Positions 10,117 through 21,510 of a stretch of 64,000 nucleotides of DNA are shown here, one piece after another (position 1 is the stretch's first letter; every line of letters begins with the position of its first letter). Made by a program: the position numbers and the translations under genes. Source of the stretch: Zygnema circumcarinatum (Eukaryota; Streptophyta; Zygnematophyceae; Zygnematales; Zygnemataceae); the NCBI GenBank assembly GCA_037447605.1, contig CM074812.1, forward strand, positions 15,001-79,000. The letters are read 5' to 3'. Below the pieces are notes generated by a model that ran no database searches, had not been told where the DNA came from, and saw only the letters and a list, made by a program, of their open reading frames with translations.

Positions 10117-11163
10117 TTTTTACAAGGAAAATTCTATTCTCACACCTTTTTTGTCTACACACAGGCCTCTTTTCGCCGGGCAGATTTTAAAATAGCACAA
10201 AAAAAGAACACACCTTTCACACCTTCTCACCTTTTTTTTTTCACCTTTTTTTTCCCACCTTTTTGAAATCGATACACACCTTTCTCCATCGGGCAGATTT
10301 TACCCCTTCTTGTTTTTTTCAAAGAAAAAAATATCGGCCTGCCCGAATCCACTCGGAGCAGAAGATCCGTCCGCCACGAGATCGTTCGCGGGTGGCCGTC
10401 CTTCACACGTGCAGAAACTATACACCGTCGATTCTAGAGAAGATCACACTACGGCAGATCACCGTTCGATCGGCAGCCGGGCTCGGTTCCAGCGAATGGC
10501 ACACGCCCACGTGTCCCACCCGAGCAGGCTCGAGGACCGTACACAACTCGTACGGTCGCAGCTTCGAGGAAAGTCTAAATTCCTTACATTGCGAGCTTGA
10601 ACCAATCACCATCTGCCGCGTGCTCTTTTTAGACGTGGCAAACTGTGATTGGTAGAGGCACTCAACTTTAATTATTACGTTTTTTGACTTTCCTCGAAGC
10701 TGCGGGCGTACGCCTTTTGTACGGTCCTTGGAGCCGGCTTGGGTGGGACACGTGGGACAGAGCCCGGCTGCTGATCGAACGGTGATCTGCCATGGTGCGA
10801 TCTGCGTGAATATCGACGGCGGAAAATTATTGCACGTGTGAAGGACGGCCACCCGCGAACGATCTCGTGGCGGACGGATCTTCCGCTCCGAGCGGATTCG
10901 GGCAGGCAGATAAGGGGCGTTATTCTTCATTTCGTAAGGGTTTACATAAGGAGTAAAATCTGCCCGACAGAAAAAGGTCTCACGGCGCTCGGCCGCTCAG
11001 CACTAGTAGCGTGTATCGATTCCAAAAAGATGTGAAAAAAAAGGTGAAAAAAAAAAGGTGTGAAAGGTGTGTTCCTTTTTTGTCTATTTTAAAATCTGCC
11101 CAGCGAAAAGAGGTCTGTGCGTAGACAAAAAAGGTGTGAGAATAGAATTTTCCTTTTACAAAA
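10117..11163. mobile_element. ~1.05-kb foldback element (giant inverted repeat)
   Basis: Two arms of about 460-480 bp, 10117-10576 and 10686-11163, are inverted copies of each other. Examples are the outer GGAAAATTCTATTCTCACACC with its complement near 11133-11155, the GGCAGATCACCGTTCGATC block, and the inner GACTTTCCTCGAAGCTGC. The arms differ by scattered substitutions and a ~25-bp insertion in the left arm. The ~109-bp centre is itself partly inverted (ACCAATCAC / GTGATTGGT), so the whole unit could fold into one long hairpin. The outer parts of the arms contain AAAGGTGTG-type short tandem units. No protein is encoded. This fits a non-autonomous foldback or MITE-like DNA transposon. Confidence 0.85.
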
Positions 11164-11167
11164 CCAA

Positions 11168-11212
11168 GTTAGGGGACAGTCCCCTAAAGCCGAAATCCCC
11201 TATTTGAAGAGG
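11168..11212. mobile_element. Solo end related to the 8813-8917 element
   Basis: TTAGGGGACAGTCCCCT followed by AAATCCCCTATTTGAAGAG. It resembles both ends of the element at 8813-8917. It lies directly against the outer end of the foldback element, so the foldback may have inserted into or next to it. Confidence 0.5.
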
Positions 11213-11425
11213 CCTGCACATCACCCTTCTTCCGAGTACAGTAGCAGCCTGATAACTAGCACGGCGCGATACAAGGCAATACAATCCAATACGATACGAT
11301 AAAATACAATAGTTACAACGCGATACGATACGGCGGGTTGGCTTGAGCGAAAGAGGGAAAAGGGGGGGGAGGGAGGCAGGCAGGGAGCGGCCTTCCGCTG
11401 CGCTGCGCTACCCGGCAGGCCAGCC

Positions 11426-14400
11426 ATGGCCATGGCGCGGGACCGCTCGCCGCCCGTCGCCGCTGCCGCTGCCGCAGGCGCAGGCGCCCCCCCCGCGGGC
11501 ACAGCTAGGGAGCGTGACCGGGAGCGGGAGCGGGAGCGGAAGAAGCTGAGGTCGCCGGAGCGGCGGGAGCGGTCCCGGAGCCCCGGCAGGCGTAGGGACG
11601 CGGAGCGGCGCGGCCACCGCAGTCGGAGCCGCAGCAGAGAGCCGCGCGGCAGGCGCAGCCGCAGCCGGGACAAGGGCGGCGACCGCCACAAGGCCCGGCG
11701 GGACAGTCGCAGCTTGAGTCGCGAAAGGGATAGAGAGAGGGAGAGGGACGGAGACAGGGATAGAGAGCGGGACAGGGATAGGGACAGGGAACGAGAACGA
11801 GAGAAAGACAGGGGAAGGGCGAGAGAGGGAGACCGGGACAAGGAAGACGAGCGAGGGAGAGAGAGGGATGGCACTGACCATAAACGTAGGGAGAGAGACG
11901 AGGAGGATAAGGAGAAGAATAAGGGAAGAATTGCAGAGAGGGAGAGTGGCAAGGAGGACAGGAGAGGTGATAAGTTTGATACGAAAGTCGTAAAGAAGGA
12001 GGTGAAAGGAGAGGATGACGAGGAGGTCGAGGCAGAAGGGACACAGTTAAAATCCGTGAAGTCAGAAAATGGCGAGTTGAAGGTGAAGGAAGAGAGCGGC
12101 GAGGCTTCTTCGAAAAAAATTGAGGTGCGCCCGTTTAAAGTCATTCTAAAAGTCACTAATCACGACTATGATACATTTTTATACTTAATGTAAACGACTG
12201 CCGATTGAGATAACATATTTTCATAGAATTTTGTCTTCAGAGAAAGGGAAATTCATACTTATGTGTTACAAGGACGACTTTATTTGTGGGGCCTTTGAAA
12301 CAGTTAAGGTGTTGACAGTTATGGCGGTTCTTTCTCTGCTTTTAGCTCGCCCTGTTTTGCTGCAGCCATTACAGCTGTCTGACTGTTCTTAGCTTGTTCT
12401 CTTAACTGCAGCCATTGTCGTTAGAGGAGATTCTGAAGAAGAAAAAGGAGGAAGCTGCTCAGCAATCGAAGGTAATACACGGTCATACAGGAGTGCATGG
12501 GCTTTGGTCGTCGGAAGAGGTTTTTTTTTTTTTTTTTTTTTTGGCGGCTAGTTGCGAAATCGTAACTACGCATAACGTTTTTTGAATGTGCGTGCTGTTG
12601 TATGAGGCAGGTTGACCTTGTTTGCTTCCCTCTCATCGGCCCACTTATCAACTAAATGTCAAGTTGTCGTACAACTTGAGCAAGTTATTTGTCTCGATCA
12701 TTGGCCGGTTGTGTTTCTAAGCTCTTGCCTGATGCTATCAATTTCTGCTTCGGCAGACAGAACAATCGTATGAAGCTTCATAACCATAACTCTTGAACCT
12801 GAATCGCTTTATGTGTTAATTGCAGCCTGTTTTCTTGACGAGGCCGCAACGAGAAGCCCTTGCATTGGAGAAGAGAAAGCAGGAAGTTGCCGAGCAGCGC
12901 CAAAGGTATGTGCATGATTATCTTGTAATGTGCTTGGCAAAAGCATTAACGCGGATCTCTGAGCATTGTCGCGCTCATCCCATTGCCTTCTTTTATATCC
13001 AGGAGGAGACACTTAAATCAAGCACACTGATACACAAGCATGTAGCTGGGCAAGGGCTTACGGCCTGCCTTCCTGATTTGTGGCGGTTCGTACCATTGGT
13101 GTAGCAGTTAACAATCTCGTTAGTTATCAGTCTTGCTTTGAGCCATAAAGAAACCAGCTTTTGTGGTTGACAGGGGTGTTTTTAGATTAAGTTATTTGAT
13201 TATACTGCTGTAACTATTGGCACTGTAAGGATGATGAATGAACAGACAAAACCTTGCTGTTTCTTCTAACCAATATGTTATGCTATCTTTGTGCGGATAA
13301 AGACATGCATGTAAAGATGTTTGATTACCACCATTATGGATTTTTATGAGATATTGCTTAATGTTTTGAGAAATTCACCTGACTTTACCTGGTCGTGCAT
13401 CAGGCTGGACGAGCAACGGAAAATTTTTCTTGATGCGCAGAATGGCCATAAGGACGATGGTAAGCTTCAGTGAGCCTATACTGCAGCTGCGTGTTGCTTG
13501 GCGTAACTTTCTGCTTCTTTTTATGTGTTCTTAGCTGTTCTCAAGACCGTAGCATATTCTATCGTTCTCGTTACTAAAGCATACAGAATGTTCTGGCAAA
13601 AACATGGTTTTTATCCATTGGTTTGCAGAAAAGGATCGCGAGAAAGAGAGAGATAGAGAGCGAGTGCGGGAACGGGAACGAGAGCGGGAACCTGAACGAG
13701 AACGGGAACGGGAAAGAGATAGGGAAAGGGAAAGGGATCGAGAGAGGCGGGAGAGGGAGCGCGATCGCGATCGGGACCGTGATCGCGGTCGGGAACCTCA
13801 AGACCAGAAGCAGCGCGTGGACAAGCTCGCAGAAAGAGATAGGGAAAAGGAGCTGGAAGCAATCAAAGAACAGGCAAGTTGCAATGTTAAAAGTTAAAAG
13901 GAAACGAAGTTATCCTTTTTATGCTCTGCCGGAAAGGAGAAGGAGACTCAAATTCTGGCCTATCTGGGTGCATAGGGTGCTCAAAGTCTCAAGACTGTGG
14001 TTGGTTTTCTGTGCAGTATTTGGGCCTCAAGAAGCCCAAAAAACGAGTTGTGAAGCCTAGCGAGAAATTTCGATTTTCGTTCGATTGGGAAAATTCTGAG
14101 GACACATCCCGTGACATGAATCCAATGTGAGTGATGCGTACAGATGGTTTATCTTAATCAAGCAAGCGCCGCCATTGTCGCGATTATTGAAAACGAATAC
14201 CTTTTTGTTCCAAGTTGTTTTTCGGTCGCTTAGGAGAAATATATCAATATTGAATTAACTCCACAGACGAAAAGGGAAAGGCCTGTACCAATGCGTTTCT
14301 TTATCTTGTGCTCGTTAGAATCCTCCTTTTTCTTGTCCAATGCAAGGCTGTCACTGTAATGGGACACGCTTTCGATGCAGATAAAGTGTGAACGATGTTT

Positions 14401-17400
14401 TGTGGGCACTTTTGGCGTTCATCTCATCCGGTTTGAGTGTAGGAACTTTTTTGTGGTGGCAGATTGCTTGCTTTTCAGGAACTCGCAGCCATACGGCACA
14501 AGCAATGGTGGAAGGTGCTTGGATCATTGTGGCTTTTAACGTATGAAGGAGAGTTCCACATGCTATTATTGCTCAGGAGGTGGTGTGATATGGATGATGA
14601 CAAAACTTGTTATGCTTTTATTCAGGCAGGGTACCTTCAGCTCATGAACTCCTCTCTTCCGCTGTACTATGCCCTTCTGTTGGGTTGCAGCTATCAAAAC
14701 CCGCACGAGGCACAACTGCTATTTGGACGAGGCTTTCGAGCAGGAGTTGATCGGAGGGAGCAAAAGAAGGTAACGCTCTGCAGCAGTACTTCTTCTTGCA
14801 TAGCATCATGAACTAAATATCAGTACTTTTTAATTTTGGTTGTCGACTTCTGGATATAGTGTTACGTTACATGTATGTCTTTTCATATGCAATAGAAAAC
14901 GTACTTTAGCACTGTCCTTTGAAGGGTACGGAAAGAATCCGGGGGAAATCATTTTTTATCAGCTTGAAACGAACAATAACAGTTTTTTGTTTGCTTGTAC
15001 CATGGCTGGTCAATGTGTGCAGCTGGCAGTTAAAAATGAATCGGATCTGCGAGCTCAAATTCGGGTAATGCCCGACTTGCTCGATTCACCTTTCGTAACT
15101 GCTGCTGCTGCTGCGAGTTGATGCTCGTCAGGAAAACCTTTCCTTAATCTGAACATTCTTCCTTCGCCCCATTCGTGCATGCTTTGCGGGCGGTGTTCTT
15201 GTTTCAGGCAAAGGACGGGATTGAGGAAAGCCGCGAGGAGGCGGTGGCGCAACGGGAGAAGGAGGCAGCTGCTAACGTTTATGACACATTTGACATGAGG
15301 GTGGACCGCCATTGGTCTGAGAAGAAGGTGGGACTCTCCAAAGGCACTTTTTGCAGGGGCAGTTCGTCGGGATTTGACGTGTGCTTGTGTCCGAGAGACC
15401 GAGCGTCTAGGACTCTTTCATTGCACTCCCAATTTGCATATCTGCCGGAACTTGAACATTGGCTTGTGCGGATTGTGCAGCTGGAGGAGATGACAGAACG
15501 CGACTGGCGTATTTTCAGGGAAGATTTCAACATTTCATACAAGGTTTGCATTCTCAACTCAATTTGATGGAAAGTAAGGTCAGACGTCGAGGGAGGAAAG
15601 CAAAGGCAAGGAAGGAATGTGGAGGAAAGGAACAGATGCAATGATGGAGGCGGGACAAGAAGGATGGATGTCGGAAGCAGGGAGGGAGGAACACATTGCA
15701 GGAAGGGAAGTTGGAGGAGCGGTTGCTAAACCTTCGGGCAAGATGTTGCTCGTGCTGTGGGGGTTCAGGGCGCACGCATTCCGCGGCCCTTCCGGAACTG
15801 GGAAGAGTCGGGCCTCTCGCAGGAGCTGCGAAAGGCGGTGGAGAAGGTCGGCTACTTGAAGCCGTCTCCAATCCAGATGGCGGCGATTCCCCTCGGGCTG
15901 CAGCAGCGAGATGTCATCGGCATCGCAGAGACAGGTAATTTAACGTCTCTTTGGGTTTTCACCGTCTTTATCCGAGAATTAAGGTAAGACCGCGTTCTTC
16001 TTATTCATTCGCTATTATTCTGGCGGGTTCTGAATTTCTTGTCGAATGAAAATTTGGGTGACTGACCGTAGAGGAGACGCAATACAGCCCTCGCCATTTC
16101 CTTCCATCCCCACCATTGGCTCTATGTTCTTTTGGACTCTCGTGCTGGACCAAACCAGCACTTTCCTGGGTCATGCTTGTGAAACGATACGAACTTTTGA
16201 CTGTAAGCTGAAGGTGGTTTGAATGTGCACTCGTTGAATCTTGTTGTCATTGTGGGTTGAATATTTATAGTGACAGGGTTCGTGTCCTCTAATGTAAATG
16301 TGACAGGTTCTGGAAAAACCTGTGCTTTCGTTCTTCCTATGCTCACCTACATCTCTAGATTGGCGCCGATGACAGAGGAGAATGAAGCTGAAGGCATGTT
16401 CCAAAGACCTTCTTCCTTATTTCATTGCCCTGCTGCCGTTTCTTTGCACTTATTGTAAGCCTGTGTAAGCCTGAGGAAATCACCCGCCCGTGGCACCATC
16501 ACTATGATACGATGTGCACCCAATGTGTTGCGAAGGTCCGCGTTGTCGTGACTGCTAGCAAGGGCATTGTGGTTGGCTTCTGGGGTCTCGCCAACAGTTT
16601 TGGGGGATTTGGAAGGATGCACAGTGAATAGTTTTTAATCTCGAGACACTACTCTTTTTACTTTTTATCTGCAGAATTGATCAGGAATGTTCCACTACTT
16701 ATTTCTGGCCTTAGTTGGCATGCCACGAAGCTACTTGTGTCAGATGTCGAAGTAGAGTTGACTAATTTGGAGAAGGGAACTGAGGGCATTCATGCAGGCC
16801 CATATGCGGTGGTAATGGCTCCAACTCGTGAACTCGCCCAACAGATCGAGGAAGAAACTGTCAAGTTTGCTCATTTTCTGGTCAGTTTGCCGACCCTTTG
16901 TGAAGTAGATGATGCAGTGGTCCCGTGCTCTTTTAGGGGCGAGGGTTTACGCCAAACTGTCGCCACAGTCGGCGATGGATGGTCGGAGCTTTGAGTTTCA
17001 TCGTCCCGGTAACTGTTCATTGCGATTCCAGATTTTCATATGGCGGTGGATGTAGCCAGCACAGAACGAGGAGGGTAAACAATCAGAACTGCAACCTCTG
17101 CCCTCGCTCAGACTCAGGTGACCTCCTTTGGATGGCCACTGCCGGCTCGCTTCGCCCCAGTGAACCACTGTCTTTCACAGCGAATCGACGTTCAGAGATT
17201 TAGCTAAGGACAGTTGCCGTCTTACCGTGGGGATTCTTTCTCAGAATATAGATTTATAGACTGGGTCAGGCCGATTCAGCACAAAATCTCAACGGGCCTG
17301 AAGGGCTTCTTTTTCCATGTTATCCCTCCAGCTCAACAATGTCATTGAAACCTTTGGGTTAGAGCCCAAACATGGATCTGCGAGGTTTGTCACGGTTTTC

Positions 17401-20364
17401 GGTGTAGCACCCAGGAAGGAAACTCTTTGGGGGAGCCGCTGACTTTCAAGTGTTATTTCATGGATGGTGCCTTTCATGCAGGACCTTCGGGTAGTCTCCA
17501 TAGTTGGAGGGCAGTCAATTGAAGAACAGGGTTTCAAGTTACGCCAGGTATTGAGACTTAGACTGGATGCTTAAACTATATTTTTTGAGTTGTGTGTGTC
17601 TGATATTTGCAGTGTTTTTTCGTTTCACTGCTTTGAAAGCACGGATTGTGCTACAGCAGCTATTGCCTGGAAAAAGCAAGGAAACCATTGAGGACATTCA
17701 GTGCTGGTGTTGAGTTTCAGGGGATGCTGATGTATCTCCTTGCCAATTTCTGCTGTTTAGGAAAGTCATGACTGACGGTGGTCCTAGGTGAAGCATTATG
17801 AACGTCTCCTCTTGGTGATGTAGGTACAATTTGGTTGGGCTGCTTGCAGGGATGCGAGATTGTGATTGCGACTCCTGGTCGTCTTCTCGATTGTCTAGAA
17901 CGAAGGTGCGCCCATTCTTTGAGGCTAGTTGCAGTGGGGGAAAGGCGACTTAGGGTTCCTGGTGAGGGGGCTCATGGCTGTTTCAAACTGGAATTGGAGT
18001 GGAAGAAGCTTCTGAACAGATGATTTCTTTTTGGGGAAAAGATCAGGGCAAGGCGTGAGTGTTAGTCCTGTCATTACAGTTGATTTGTAACCATGGATGC
18101 CATGGGGGGGCCCTGTTGCTCGTGGAATTTCTCTCCGTGGTCATTGGTAGAGATTTGCGACAGCTTACCATTGAGAGGACACTATGTGTACATATTATTC
18201 ACAAGAGCACTGATCCTAGTTTTTGAGGGGTGCAGATATGCGGTACTGAATCAGTGCAATTACGTAGTGTTGGATGAGGCTGATCGTATGATCGATATGG
18301 GTTTCGAGCCACAGGTATGTTTGCTTTTGCTCGCTTGAAGCTTCTCCTCTACTCCGAGTGACAGCGGACAATCTTGTGATTGGCCGTCGGCCACCTGTGG
18401 ACAGAAATTCAATACATCACTGTGTAATTGGTTGCCATTGCAGGTGACGGGAGTGTTAGAGGCAATGCCATCAAGCAATCTGAAGCCAGAAAACGAGGAC
18501 GAAGAACTGGATGAGAAGAAAATTTACCGAACGACTTATATGTTCAGCGCCACTATGCCACCGTCCGTGGAGAGACTGGCCCGCAAGTTTCTCCGCAATC
18601 CTGTTGTGGTATGCTGCGAATCGTGCCTGCCTGCCTCCCCTCCGGAGATGATGGGCAATTTGCGCTGCAAACGCTTCTGCATTCTGCGGCTGCATGTGAC
18701 ACGTTGCGTTGTTGCCGCAGGTGACGATTGGTACGGCCGGCAAGGCGACGGACCTCATCACCCAGAGTGTGTATATGGTGAAAGAAACAGAGAAGCTGGA
18801 TCGGTACGCTTCTTCTGCCCTTGCTTTGCCATGCCGGGCAAAATAGCCTCTCAAGAGTTCTGATGCTTGTATGACGAAAGATAATCTCCCGAATGCGGTC
18901 AAACGCTGAGGGTATCAAGTGGATGTGAATCTCAACACTTTTGTTCTCTGTGGCAGGGTTAGTCGTATCCTGCAAGACCTTGGGGACAAGACGGCCATTG
19001 TGTTCGTAAATACGAAGAAGTCAGCAGACGGGCTGTCGCGGCAGCTCACCAAGGGGGGGTTCAAAGTCACCACGCTCCATGGCGGCAAGACGCAGGAGCA
19101 GCGAGAGGTCTGAAGCTCCTCTTGCCATCGCTGCTGTAGGAAGGTTGATGGAGCCTTGTGTTCGTTTCTGTGTCTATCCCCTTTTAGCGGTGCTGTTGGT
19201 TTATCTCGGAGGTAAGTTTGGGCCATGCAGGTGAGTCTGGAGGGCTTTCGCAACCGACAGTTCAACGTTCTTGTCGCAACAGATGTGGCAGGACGTGGTA
19301 TTGATATTCCGGTCAGTCATCTCCCTCTCATTCTCGCTATCATAATGGTACTATGAGCGAATGGAAGGACTCACCTAAATCCGCTGCAGCCACTAGAGCT
19401 CTTGGGGAGCAGTGGGTGAAAACGCAATTTGGAGGCGTGGTTGCAGGATGTGGCATACGTGATCAACTACGACATGCCGGGCAACATTGAGATGTATACG
19501 CATCGCATAGGTGAAAATCCCCCCCTTGTTTTTTACCAGTTCCTCGTTCTTCCTCAGCTTAGGCTTGCATATCCCGAAAAGGTTACACATCAACATTGTT
19601 TTAGATCCTTAATTGAAGAGCAGTTGCCGAACTTGGTAAGCGTGCTTCTGTGGTGGATGAACAATAGTGCATCTCCCAGTGCTTGAAAGGGTGAAAGGGC
19701 TGTGACTGCAGGTCGTACTGGCCGTGCTGGCAAGACGGGGGTTGCAACCACCTTCCTGACGATGTATGATTCGGAGATCTTCTATGATTTGAAACAGGTT
19801 TGTCATCTAGCCAGCTCATACTCCTGCCTAAGTGATGTGTTTGGATTACTAGTAGATATGCTGCGGGCAGGGCGTACAAGTGGGCTTCGTACATTGGAGG
19901 TTTAAGTGCGGCCATGTGGTTGGAGCAGATGCTCATTCAAAGCAACAGCAGCGTCCCGCCAGAGCTCGCCAGACACGAAGCCTCCAAGTTCAAGCCAGGT
20001 ATGAAGCATTGTGCACGACTTAAACACGGCGGTTGAGCAAGACTGTTGGAATCTGCACGTGTTTGTAAGGCTGACCCTCAATGTGATTTGCTTGCCATCT
20101 GGCTTGGCCACCCACCACATGTCCATTTTTGCATGCTTTGGAGCTATTGCATGCTTCGGATTTATTTGGAAGTATACTCTGGTTGATTGGAGTGGGGGAG
20201 TGGAGTGGTACTTGTTATCGTCTCAGGTCGAGTTCGGGCCTATTAAGCAGCGCTGCTGTTTTCTTGATTCACCTGCAACATCTCTTGGCGACTTTGATGC
20301 TTTGCATGCAGGCACCATTCCTGATCGACCGGCTCGCAGAAATGAGCAGCTCTTCACGCACTGA
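11426..20364 (+). CDS. PRP28: PRP28 / RH21 DEAD-box RNA helicase of the U5 snRNP (DDX23)
   Basis: Spliceosomal helicase that exchanges U1 for U6 at the 5' splice site. There are 24 exons: 11426-12124, 12412-12471, 12826-12905, 13404-13459, 13629-13873, 14017-14126, 14691-14769, 15023-15064, 15208-15327, 15481-15543, 15769-15934, 16307-16393, 16798-16880, 17482-17547, 17850-17905, 18236-18314, 18444-18608, 18721-18803, 18957-19107, 19231-19311, 19447-19510, 19712-19797, 19929-19998, 20312-20364. The phases are consistent throughout. The N-terminus is rich in RS, RE and RD dipeptides. Then come [31 protein letters not shown] (Q-motif region), AETGSGKT (I), APTRELAQQ (Ia), ATPGR (Ib), [13 protein letters not shown] (II), FSATMP (III), [12 protein letters not shown] (V) and [11 protein letters not shown] (VI). 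Two introns, starting at 13874 and 16394, use GC donors. Confidence 0.96.
12521..12542. repeat. Poly-T run in PRP28 intron 2
   Basis: Twenty-two consecutive T residues lie between exons 2 and 3 of PRP28. Confidence 0.9.
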
Positions 20365-21510
20365 CGCCATGAATACTGTTCAGAGGCTGGGATTTCGCTT
20401 GCATCACAAGTAACTGCAGTCTCATGCTGGAAGTGGTTTCTTTTAGAGAGGATCTGGAGGTTTGAAACTTCTCTGACCCGTGTGGCGCCAACGGGCCGCA
20501 GTTTGAAGCAGATGACCCGCCAATCCAATTCTGTGTGCTCATGAACCGTGTAGCAAACGAGCGGGACAGGGCTTGAACCCTTGCTAACGTAAGCCAACTT
20601 TACGAGTTTCTTTTGAATTTACTTCGTGCGGTGGGACTCCTGCACAAAACTGGATTTTGTTTGTCCCGATTTTTGGGGTCATGTTTTGCCCAATGTTGCA
20701 CGGATCGAGTCGAATGTGTACAAGTACAACTGAGCCGAGCTGGAGCCAGTGCGGACGTGATGCAAGCGGAATTTGGCTGAGCCCGGGGCGAGTAGAGCCG
20801 AGCTGGCCGGGAGCTGAGGGAATGAATTTCGGCCGCCTTCAACCGACTTGTTCTGTGGTCGGTGGGCGACCGTGGGCGGGCGAGCTCGTGTCTGAAGGCT
20901 TATAGGTAGTAGCACGACGCCCCCAAAATAGAGGGTTTCAGACCTCACTTTGTCGTGGTTTGAAATTTTGCGGATGTGAACCCGGAAATTTTGTTAATTT
21001 GTAAATTTAAAATTATTGGAAGCACGCTGTTGACCTAGCATTGCAGTACAGCAACATACGTAGAAGATTACGAAGGAGGATGAGGCGGGAGGCAGCATCC
21101 GACAGAGGGCTCCTTCCAAGCTGCCCAGCTGGGTTATGCAGACCGATTAAGCCTGCCCTTGCCAGCCTAAGCTTGGCTCCCTCGGTCGACACAGCGCTGC
21201 TGGCAAGCACGGCCCATCCCAATGAGGCACTGTGGATCCGCTGCTGCTTTGCTCACTTGGCATTCTGTTTTCCTGGAGGGGTTTCGAGCAGAGACAATTT
21301 AAGCTAATTTTCATCCTATATATTCCAAAAAAAGTCTCGTCAGTAAACTCCGGAGTGAATGGCACCCCCGAATAAATGGCCTAAACTCGCTGGTGCTTAT
21401 GGCGTCTACGTACATAGCGCGCCTCTGGTTTGCAGTGCGATTTACAGCTAGAACAAAATCAGAGAAGTTGCCTCGGGAATATGCCTCCGGTGACTGAAGG
21501 CTGTGAAGCT
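20365..21510. other. Convergent intergenic region
   Basis: This region separates the 3' ends of PRP28 (+) and the CCDC90/MCUR1-like gene (-). Short open frames exist but none was recognised. One segment (about 20530-20600, minus strand) faintly resembles a tRNA T-arm and was rejected. Confidence 0.4.

Noticed and set aside
9535-11163. CRISPR-like or phage att interpretation of the repeats
   Set aside because: The repeats are inverted, not evenly spaced direct repeats, and the gene content is clearly eukaryotic.
20530-20600. tRNA-like T-arm (GGGTTCAAGCCC) on the minus strand
   Set aside because: No matching acceptor stem or D-arm at the right distance.
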